From CAZLMF01 sp964560565 (GTDB taxonomy: Bacteria > Bacillota > Clostridia > Oscillospirales > Ruminococcaceae): 37,562 nucleotides of DNA. Below the pieces are notes generated by a model that was given only the letters and a program-made list of their open reading frames with translations, did not search any database and was not told the DNA's origin. The DNA lies in the NCBI GenBank assembly GCA_964560565.1, contig CAZLMF010000003.1, positions 1-37,562 of the forward strand. The letters run 5' to 3'. This document shows, in pieces, positions 1 through 6,135 of the stretch; position 1 is the stretch's first letter, and the number at the start of each line of letters is the position of its first letter. A program made the translations under genes and the position numbers.

Positions 1-341
1 GTATCATGCTTGTTTGAAACTATTGCAAGCTTGATTCCCCTGCCCTTTAGCTCACTCAGCAGCTCCATTATACCTGTGTAGGGTTTTGTTTTAATGTTGC
101 AATTGGCTAGGTAATGCTCCTTGAAGTCTTGGAATGCAGCTTCAAAATTGGGGTTGTCCTGCCCATCTTGCACTGCGTGCTCCATAAGCTTTAAAATACC
201 ATTACCTAAGTAACTTCGCACCTCAGATTGAGTGCGAATTGGCAAGTTGTGCTTGCTTAAACTAAAGTTCACGCTGTTGGCGAGGTCGATTAGAGTATCA
301 AGTAAAGTACCGTCTAGGTCAAATATAATAGTGTTGTACAG
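1..341 (-). CDS. HAD-superfamily phosphatase, phosphoglycolate phosphatase-like (3' part outside window)
   Basis: Conceptual translation of the minus strand gives an N-terminal HAD fold. Motif I reads DLDGTLLDT at about residues 8-16, with the two Asp as nucleophile and acid/base. Motif II is in VSNK near the window edge, and a helical cap lies between them. This fits the Gph/PGMB group, which hydrolyses small phosphoesters such as 2-phosphoglycolate in the cytosol. About 113 residues are visible; motifs III and IV are off the left edge. The frame has no ATG, GTG or TTG near its beginning. The best placed initiator is CTG at 341-339, 8 nt after GGAGG, so I use that. It is divergent from the AraC-type gene. 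The family is sure; the substrate is not. Confidence 0.82.
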   Translation of the reverse strand, partial: MYNTIIFDLDGTLLDTLIDLANSVNFSLSKHNLPIRTQSEVRSYLGNGILKLMEHAVQDGQDNPNFEAAFQDFKEHYLANCNIKTKPYTGIMELLSELKGRGIKLAIVSNKHD

Positions 342-406
342 TTTTATTACCTCCAGATATAAATGTAGATTTTGACACGAATTATCAAGCAATAAAGCGT
401 TTTTGT

Positions 407-436
407 ATGCTATACTAAAAGCATAATACCGGTATT
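407..436 (+). promoter_or_regulatory. Extended -10 promoter with 12-bp palindrome at the likely start point
   Basis: TGC-TATACT at 408-416 is an extended -10 with no good -35 at the right distance. The perfect palindrome AATACCGGTATT sits at 425-436, covering the expected transcription start of the downstream AraC-type gene. An activator-dependent or autoregulated promoter is an inference from this layout. Confidence 0.55.
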
Positions 437-457
437 CGAATTGTTCAGGAGGGGAAA

Positions 458-1276
458 ATGCGGGATTTCTATGAGCTTGTGGGGGCAGTTGACTTCATTG
501 AGGATAATTTATGTGAGAAGTTCACGCTTGATGACGTGGCTCGGCATTGCTATTGCTCACTTTCAAGCCTGCACCGTACATTTCGCTATGTGTTTGGCTA
601 TTCGCTAAATGAATATGTACGCAAGCGCCGAATGACTAAAGCGGCAGAGGAAATGCAGTCTAGCGATATGACGATTACCGACCTTGCTTACAAGTATGGC
701 TACGGCTCACCGGAGGCGTTCACAAGAGCATTCAGTGCAACGTTCTACACAACGCCATCGCAATTTCGCAGAAACCATAGCTTTTCTCAGCTTTTCCCTA
801 GGCTAAACGTAAATTTTAAACAAGGAGGAATACCGATGAAGGATATAAACATATCAAATTTCTATGAGGAAATCAAAGGGTTAAGGGGTACATATGTGCT
901 TTGCACGGATATTGTTTCATTTAAGAGCGTAAACGATAATTATGGGTATGATGTCGGGGATATTATGCTTGTGGAAAACGCAAAAAGGCTGGAGGCTTGC
1001 ATTGGTGAGGATATGACGCTGTTTCGCTCAGGGCGTGATAATTTCACAGTGCTTACAAGGCTATCAGAGCTTGATAAGGTGAATATGCTTGCAGACAAAA
1101 TATGCGCGCTCAACAGAAATAGGATTGAAGCAAATGGGCATAGCCTTGAGCTAAGCCTGCGTGTGGGCATAACAAAAATTCCCGAAGAGAAGTTGGACTT
1201 AAAAGAGCTGCTCTCAACCTTTGATGAGGCACATGAGCTTTGTAGAAAAAACGGGAAGTATATTTGCGTAATATAA
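458..1276 (+). CDS. AraC-type HTH regulator fused to a degenerate GGDEF domain
   Basis: Residues 8-106 form an AraC/XylS double helix-turn-helix, with the conserved second half ITDLAYKYGYGSPEAFTRAF. Residues 127-272 resemble a GGDEF domain: TDIVSFKSVNDNYGYDVGD matches the substrate and metal region (Asp151 kept), and VGIT matches the late strand. The signature loop is GRDNF (192-196) instead of GGDEF, so cyclase activity is probably lost and the domain may bind nucleotide or partner. The start is ATG at 458 after AGGAGGGG. A second strong Shine-Dalgarno, AAGGAGG at 822-828, precedes Met127 (836), exactly at the domain boundary. A separate short GGDEF-like product is possible. It converges on an intact diguanylate cyclase, suggesting c-di-GMP-linked control (inference). 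Confidence 0.85.
   Translation: MRDFYELVGAVDFIEDNLCEKFTLDDVARHCYCSLSSLHRTFRYVFGYSLNEYVRKRRMTKAAEEMQSSDMTITDLAYKYGYGSPEAFTRAFSATFYTTPSQFRRNHSFSQLFPRLNVNFKQGGIPMKDINISNFYEEIKGLRGTYVLCTDIVSFKSVNDNYGYDVGDIMLVENAKRLEACIGEDMTLFRSGRDNFTVLTRLSELDKVNMLADKICALNRNRIEANGHSLELSLRVGITKIPEEKLDLKELLSTFDEAHELCRKNGKYICVI
822..838 (+). promoter_or_regulatory. Internal ribosome-binding site and start codon inside the AraC-GGDEF gene
   Basis: AAGGAGG at 822-828 lies 7 nt before an in-frame ATG at 836-838 (Met127). The position is precisely the linker between the HTH domain and the GGDEF-like domain. The match is as good as that of the upstream start, so internal initiation of a roughly 146-residue protein is plausible but unproven. 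Confidence 0.5.
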
Positions 1277-1314
1277 GCATAATCCTAGTATTAGGATAGC
1301 ATTAAGATAGTATT

Positions 1315-1342
1315 AAAGGCTGCGGTTTTCCGCAGCCTTTTT
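1315..1342 (+). terminator. Bidirectional intrinsic terminator
   Basis: A perfect 11-bp stem (AAAGGCTGCGG with its complement) carries a TTTT loop. It has A-rich 5' and T-rich 3' flanks, so it can serve both the AraC-GGDEF gene and the converging diguanylate cyclase gene. Confidence 0.9.
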
Positions 1343-1347
1343 AACGC

Positions 1348-3330
1348 TTATATGTATCCATAGTTAGACTTGCCGGACTTCTTGATTTTATACATTGCAT
1401 CATCAGCAGAACCGATGATTTCCTCAGGAGTAAGCCCTGCGTCCTTGATAACTGAAATGCCGATAGAGCAGTTGACATAGATGCTCTCGTTTACAATCTC
1501 TGAATAAAATCCCTTTGCAAGCCTATCAAGCATTGCGCTTGCAATTTTATCAGGGTTATTTCTGTCGATATTCTTTATACAAACGACAAATTCATCGCCG
1601 CCGTACCTGCCTGCGAAACCGTTGCCGCCTATTTCCTCATGGATTACTTTGGCTGTGAACTTTAGCACCTCATCACCGCAGGCATGACCATATTTATCGT
1701 TGAAAACCTTAAAGTCATCAATATCAATGAACATAATTGCGTTGCTTGACTTGCGCTTGCCTGAGAGCTGCATTTCATTGTTGAGGGTGCGCTCAAAGGT
1801 AGCACGGTTATATAGCTCGGTAAGTACATCGTAGCTTGCTCTTTGCATAAGCAGCATTTCGCTTTTCTTCGCGCGGTCAATATCCACTATTACACCCACA
1901 GCCTTCAACGGCTTACCCTCACGGTCATCAAGAGCGGATGTGCGCATTAGTACCCATATGTAGTCGCCGTAGATATTGCGGAAGCGGTACTCATTTTGCA
2001 TAAATGCACCGCCCTGCCTCATAAGCTCAAGGTCGGCACGATAACGTTCCACATCCTCGTAGTAAACCTTAATTTTGTTTAGGAAGCTATTTTGGAAGCT
2101 GTCATCAGGGGCGCGGTAGCTAAACTTTTTATTAAAGCTGTTGGATACGAAAACCTCGTTCTTTTGGAAGTTCCATTCAAAAATAATGTTGTCGGAGGCT
2201 TCAACGATTGTCCTATATCTGCCCTCGCTTACAACAATATCATCGGCAAGTTCGTTAAATGCTTTTGAAATCTGCTCGTACTCGCTATGCACTGAAGTAT
2301 CAACCCTTGCCTCAAAGTCACCACGCTTAATCTTACGGATAGTATCGGTGATATTGCTAATAGGCTTTGTGAGCATTGAAGTGAGGTAAACCTCAAGAAT
2401 CACCAATACTATAACTATTGCTAGAGAGAGCCATATTATGTCCGATGCAGACTTTCCCCAATCAGAATACATTTCATAGCTTGAAACTGATGCCACTATT
2501 GACCAACCGCTATATGATGAGCGGCTTATGTAGCCATGCTTTTCAATATTGCTGTGGACATACTTAAAAAATGTGCTGTTTGCTTGCCCGTCAATTGCGC
2601 CCACCTGAGTAATTTTACTTGAAAGTATGTCATTATCTGTTTGGTCATACTCCATTACACTGACTGTGTAGGCAAAGGGGTAGGCTAAAATTGAATTGTA
2701 TTGGTCGGTAATTAGAATGCTGCCTGTCTTTGCAAATTTAGCTTCGTTGATAATGTTTTGAAGATAATCAGTATTGGCAAAGCTGATGAAATGCCCTATA
2801 ACCTCACCAGAGTCATCTTTAATGGACACCACAGTAGACATCCGTATTTTCCTTTCAACATTACCAACATTTATAATGCTCGAAAGAGTGGGGGGCATAT
2901 CTGCAAGCTTGGTATAGGAATCGCTTAACGCTAATTTACTCCCAACGACGTAACTGCCGCTTGAAGCAATTACTATGTTGCTAGCGTCTATTATTAAGGC
3001 GCTGTCCACATAATCGGATGACGCTTCATATTCCATTAAAGTAGAAAGCTCAATGAAAGTTTGGTCTGTATAATTATTGTTGCCGCTGTTTGAAAGCTTT
3101 ACAGCTTCATTTACACTGTCGAGATTGGTTATTGATTTTGCATCGCTTTCAATTATTCTTAGGTAGTTATCCATATTGCTCATATTGCCGCTAACGGAAA
3201 GAGCTATTTGCTCCTCATAAAGGTTTTTAGAGAAGCCATGAAGATTGATTAAAACCAATGTAACTACCGTTGCTATGGGGAGAAGAGTAAGCAAAAAAAG
3301 GCTAAGCAACATACTGCTCTTAAATTTCAC
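1348..3330 (-). CDS. Membrane diguanylate cyclase (dCache-HAMP-PAS-GGDEF)
   Basis: The 660-residue protein has a first membrane helix at about 8-30, an extracytoplasmic dCache-like sensor to about 295, a second helix at about 297-320 and a HAMP linker. A PAS/PAC module follows at about 370-490, then a GGDEF domain. The active site is intact: RYGGDEF with GGDEF at 577-581, preceded by DIDDFKVFNDKYGH. It should make c-di-GMP from two GTP at the membrane in response to an external ligand. The inhibitory I-site RxxD is absent: the four residues at that position are GGNG, so classical product inhibition is not expected. The start is GTG at 3330 after AAAGGGGG. A good promoter lies about 155 nt upstream. 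Confidence 0.93.
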   Translation of the reverse strand: MKFKSSMLLSLFLLTLLPIATVVTLVLINLHGFSKNLYEEQIALSVSGNMSNMDNYLRIIESDAKSITNLDSVNEAVKLSNSGNNNYTDQTFIELSTLMEYEASSDYVDSALIIDASNIVIASSGSYVVGSKLALSDSYTKLADMPPTLSSIINVGNVERKIRMSTVVSIKDDSGEVIGHFISFANTDYLQNIINEAKFAKTGSILITDQYNSILAYPFAYTVSVMEYDQTDNDILSSKITQVGAIDGQANSTFFKYVHSNIEKHGYISRSSYSGWSIVASVSSYEMYSDWGKSASDIIWLSLAIVIVLVILEVYLTSMLTKPISNITDTIRKIKRGDFEARVDTSVHSEYEQISKAFNELADDIVVSEGRYRTIVEASDNIIFEWNFQKNEVFVSNSFNKKFSYRAPDDSFQNSFLNKIKVYYEDVERYRADLELMRQGGAFMQNEYRFRNIYGDYIWVLMRTSALDDREGKPLKAVGVIVDIDRAKKSEMLLMQRASYDVLTELYNRATFERTLNNEMQLSGKRKSSNAIMFIDIDDFKVFNDKYGHACGDEVLKFTAKVIHEEIGGNGFAGRYGGDEFVVCIKNIDRNNPDKIASAMLDRLAKGFYSEIVNESIYVNCSIGISVIKDAGLTPEEIIGSADDAMYKIKKSGKSNYGYI

Positions 3331-3491
3331 TTATGTTCCCCCTTTAATCAGTTTCTAATTGTACCAACTTACAACTAAATGGCCCTGCAAATATTAAAAT
3401 AATATATGATATCTGGTTAGTTTGTAATATCGGCTAAAAAGGACTTGCCGCCTTATGCGGATTAGAGAGGCTTAATATACTTTTCAAGTTC

Positions 3492-3520
3492 ATTATAGCA
3501 CAATTTTCCTGTCATGTAAA
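3492..3520 (-). promoter_or_regulatory. SigmaA-type promoter for the diguanylate cyclase
   Basis: On the minus strand TTTACA (3520-3515) is followed by 17 nt and TATAAT (3497-3492), with an extended TGC just before the -10. Transcription would start near 3485, giving a leader of about 155 nt before the GTG start. I compared the leader by eye with GEMM c-di-GMP riboswitch hallmarks and do not see them. Confidence 0.75.
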
Positions 3521-3848
3521 CATAAAATAATATGTTATTCATATTATTCCTGTGACCAGTTCATATTCTGATTTCTGACTTTACTGCGTTTTGGTAACAC
3601 AATCTTATGTCCTAACCCGCGCCCTTGCAAGGTTAGAACAAAGGTATAATGCCTTGATGAACAGGCAACTTTAAAGAGTATATGCCATACACAATGTGTA
3701 TTTTGCCAAGCAAAAGCTTAGCATATATAAACCCGCGTAGCCGCAGGGTAAGTTCATGGAAAAAATAATATAAGAATCTTTTTATTCTCATTTACAAATC
3801 AATTCAAATTATTATAACATAACAAAATGGGAATTTCAACATCTTTAG
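3521..3848. other. Non-coding stretch between divergent promoters with clustered hairpins
   Basis: No credible ORF is present. Several short inverted repeats cluster here: CTAACC/GGTTAG (3612-3636), ATACAC/GTGTAT (about 3688-3702), AAGC-AAAA-GCTT (about 3711-3722) and a CCCGCG/CGCAGGG-type stem (about 3732-3748). The left part is AT-rich. It may encode an unlisted small RNA or be spacer; I recognise no known RNA family. Confidence 0.35.
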
Positions 3849-3877
3849 TTGACATAATAATTGATTATGGGTAAAAT
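3849..3877 (+). promoter_or_regulatory. SigmaA-type promoter for the alcohol dehydrogenase operon
   Basis: TTGACA at 3849-3854, a 17-nt spacer, and TAAAAT at 3872-3877. The expected start is near 3884, giving a short leader before ATG 3922. Confidence 0.8.
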
Positions 3878-3921
3878 TGAATTGTAATCGTCTAATGCTA
3901 AATAATTAAAGGAGTGGTATA

Positions 3922-5088
3922 ATGAATAATTTCACATACAGCATGCCGACAAAGCTGATTTTCGGCAAGGATACACAGCATGAGGTAGGCAAACTTTGCG
4001 CAAGGCACAGCAAAAAGGTGCTTTTACACTATGGTTCAGGCTCAATAAAGCGCAGCGGTCTTTATGACACGGTTGTTAAAAGCCTAAAGGAAAATAAGGT
4101 TGATTTTATAGAGCTTGGAGGCGTTGTGCCAAACCCAAGGCTTTCCTTAGTGAAAAAAGGCATTGAGCTTTGCCGCAAGGATAATATCGACTTTATCCTT
4201 GCTGTTGGCGGAGGCAGTGTGATAGATTCTGCTAAAGCTATTGCGTGCGGCGTGCTTTATGACGGGGACGTGTGGGACCTATTTATGCCTGCAAAAATTA
4301 TGCCCACAAGCGCAATTGGTATTGGCGTGGTGCTGACTATCCCAGCCGCAGGCAGTGAAACTAGCCCGAACTCCGTTATCACCAATGAGGAGGGCAACTT
4401 CAAGCGTGGAATTGGCGGCGAATGCCTAATCCCTAAGTTTGCGATAATGAACCCTGAGCTTACCTTTACCTTGCCTACAAACCAAACCGCAAACGGTGTT
4501 TCGGATATATTTGCGCATCTGTGCGAGCGCTATTTTACAAATACAAAGGATGTCGATTATTCGGATAGACTTATTGAAGCAAGCTTTCGGACTTTAATTT
4601 ACAATGCGCCCATTGCAATAGCAAATCCCAATGATTATGCGGCTCGTGCTGAAATTATGTGGTGCGGCACTTTGGCTCATAATGGTCTGTTCGACCGTGG
4701 GCGCATTGGCGACTGGGGAAGTCACAATATTGAGCATGAGCTTAGTGCAATGTACGACATTGCTCATGGCGCAGGGCTTTCAATCGTGTTCCCAGCTTGG
4801 ATGAAATATGTTTACAAGCATGATGTGGGGCGCTTTGTCCAGTTTGCAACCCGTGTTTTTGATGTTGATATTGCCTTTACTGACCTTGAGGCGGTTGCCC
4901 TTGAGGGAATTCGCAGACTCGAAAACTTCTTTAAGAGCATAGGGCTGCCCACAAGGCTATCCGACCTCAATATAGATGCCTCAAAGCTTGAAGTGATGGC
5001 GAAAATGGCGGCTGACCGTGGTCAGTTCGGGCAGTTTGTTCCTTTGGGCAAACAAGAAACGCTCGATATTTACAAGCTTGCGCTATGA
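3922..5088 (+). CDS. Iron-containing alcohol dehydrogenase (butanol dehydrogenase-like)
   Basis: This 388-residue type III alcohol dehydrogenase has the nucleotide-binding GGGSVIDSAKA motif near residues 95-105. The metal ligands fit the family spacing: Asp195 and His199 (SDIFAH), His268 and His282 (HNIEHELS...IAHG). The family oxidises alcohols or reduces aldehydes with NAD(P)H in the cytosol; the closest group by architecture is clostridial BdhA/YqdH. ATG at 3922 follows AAAGGAG. The stop overlaps the start of the next gene by 4 nt (ATGA), so the SDR reductase is translationally coupled, which suggests linked redox steps. The substrate is unknown. Confidence 0.93.
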   Translation: MNNFTYSMPTKLIFGKDTQHEVGKLCARHSKKVLLHYGSGSIKRSGLYDTVVKSLKENKVDFIELGGVVPNPRLSLVKKGIELCRKDNIDFILAVGGGSVIDSAKAIACGVLYDGDVWDLFMPAKIMPTSAIGIGVVLTIPAAGSETSPNSVITNEEGNFKRGIGGECLIPKFAIMNPELTFTLPTNQTANGVSDIFAHLCERYFTNTKDVDYSDRLIEASFRTLIYNAPIAIANPNDYAARAEIMWCGTLAHNGLFDRGRIGDWGSHNIEHELSAMYDIAHGAGLSIVFPAWMKYVYKHDVGRFVQFATRVFDVDIAFTDLEAVALEGIRRLENFFKSIGLPTRLSDLNIDASKLEVMAKMAADRGQFGQFVPLGKQETLDIYKLAL

Positions 5089-5801
5089 CAGCGCTGATTA
5101 CAGGAGCATCTCAGGGGATAGGCAAAGCGGCTGCCATCCAATTTTCAAAGGCTGGCTACAATGTCGTAATCGGCTACAGCTCCTCTGAGGAGGAGGCGTT
5201 GAAGCTTAGTGAAACCCTCCCAAACTCCATTGCCCTTTGCGCCGATGTTTCCGACCGCAAACAGGTAGATGAAATGTTTGCCGCTGCCAAACAGGAGTTT
5301 GGCAGTATTGATGTGGTAATATGCAACGCTGCGATTTCCCAGTTTGGGCTTTTTAGCGATGTTACCCAAGAGGATTGGCAGCGAATGATTGCGGTTAACC
5401 TAACAGGTGTGTTTAACACCGCCCAAAGTGCGCTATCCGATATGATACGGCGCAAGTACGGCAGGATTATCACCGTTTCATCTATATGGGGAATGGTGGG
5501 GGCATCCTGCGAGGTTGCATATTCAGCGGCAAAAGCCGGAGTAATAGGTCTTACTAAAGCTCTTGCTAAGGAGCTTGCACCGTCAGGAATAACCGTAAAC
5601 TGCGTTGCACCAGGTGTAATTGACACCAACATGAACAACCGTCTTTGCGAAGCTGATGCCTGCTCACTTAGGGAGGAAATACCTCTGGGGCGCTTTGGCA
5701 CTGCGGATGAAGTAGCAAAAACCATGCTTTGGCTTGCAGGGGAAAATGCAGGCTACCTAACAGGGCAAGTCATAAGTCCGAATGGCGGAATGGTTATATA
5801 A
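5085..5801 (+). CDS. Short-chain dehydrogenase/reductase (FabG-like)
   Basis: This 238-residue classical SDR has a Rossmann TGASQGIG motif (about 6-13), the NAA motif near residue 86 and a Ser133-Tyr146-Lys150 catalytic set (YSAAK). Length and sequence resemble 3-oxoacyl-ACP reductase. However, it sits in a two-gene operon with an alcohol dehydrogenase rather than in a fatty-acid cluster, so a ketone or aldehyde reductase role is equally possible. Its ATG overlaps the preceding stop by 4 nt. A strong terminator follows. Confidence 0.9.
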   Translation: MTALITGASQGIGKAAAIQFSKAGYNVVIGYSSSEEEALKLSETLPNSIALCADVSDRKQVDEMFAAAKQEFGSIDVVICNAAISQFGLFSDVTQEDWQRMIAVNLTGVFNTAQSALSDMIRRKYGRIITVSSIWGMVGASCEVAYSAAKAGVIGLTKALAKELAPSGITVNCVAPGVIDTNMNNRLCEADACSLREEIPLGRFGTADEVAKTMLWLAGENAGYLTGQVISPNGGMVI

Positions 5802-5812
5802 CTAGTATTTAT

Positions 5813-5843
5813 AAAAACGCTCATGCTTTTGCATGAGCGTTTT
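5813..5843 (+). terminator. Bidirectional intrinsic terminator
   Basis: A 13-bp perfect stem (AAAACGCTCATGC and its complement) with a TTTT loop and A/T tails on both sides separates the SDR gene from the converging minus-strand run. Confidence 0.92.
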
Positions 5844-5849
5844 ATATGT

Positions 5850-6119
5850 TTATTCGGGTTTATTTTCAAGCTTTATCGGCTTGCCAACGAAAAGGCTTGC
5901 AATTATGCCTGCAATAGAAACTGCCCATGCAGTACCACTGAACTTTACCGTGGCAAAGGGCTTTTCATTGCCGATTATACCGATTGCACACGCTTCCCCT
6001 TGGTTTTGAAACTGCCTTTTTAATATGCGAATAAAGGTAAAATTATACCCTGCCTCAAAGAAGGAAATTGCAATGGCAACGGCAGTTATTAGGCTAATCA
6101 GCTTTGCTATAAGCTTCAT
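5850..6119 (-). CDS. Small two-helix membrane protein of unknown function
   Basis: The 89-residue protein has a helix at about 5-27 (LISLITAVAIAISFF) and a second at about 63-83 (WAVSIAGIIASLF), joined by a basic and polar loop. I do not recognise the family. The start ATG follows GAGGTG at suitable spacing, and the gene lies 16 nt after clpE on the same strand as the last gene of the long minus-strand run. A plus-strand ORF in this stretch has no such support. Confidence 0.65.
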   Translation of the reverse strand: MKLIAKLISLITAVAIAISFFEAGYNFTFIRILKRQFQNQGEACAIGIIGNEKPFATVKFSGTAWAVSIAGIIASLFVGKPIKLENKPE

Positions 6120-6135
6120 TTGAACACCTCAGTCC

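Noticed and set aside
940..1170. Minus-strand ORF opposite the GGDEF-like domain
   Set aside because: Low-complexity Ser/Leu shadow of the real plus-strand gene, with no ribosome-binding site or family.
3331..3485. Possible c-di-GMP riboswitch in the leader of the diguanylate cyclase
   Set aside because: I looked for the GEMM-I conserved core and found none; only weak hairpins are present.
5174..5725. 183-codon minus-strand ORF opposite the SDR gene
   Set aside because: The opposite strand encodes a clear SDR with all catalytic residues; this frame shows no domain.
5823..6023. Plus-strand Cys-rich ORF after the SDR terminator
   Set aside because: It begins inside the terminator hairpin and lacks a Shine-Dalgarno; the minus-strand frame has a start signal and membrane helices.
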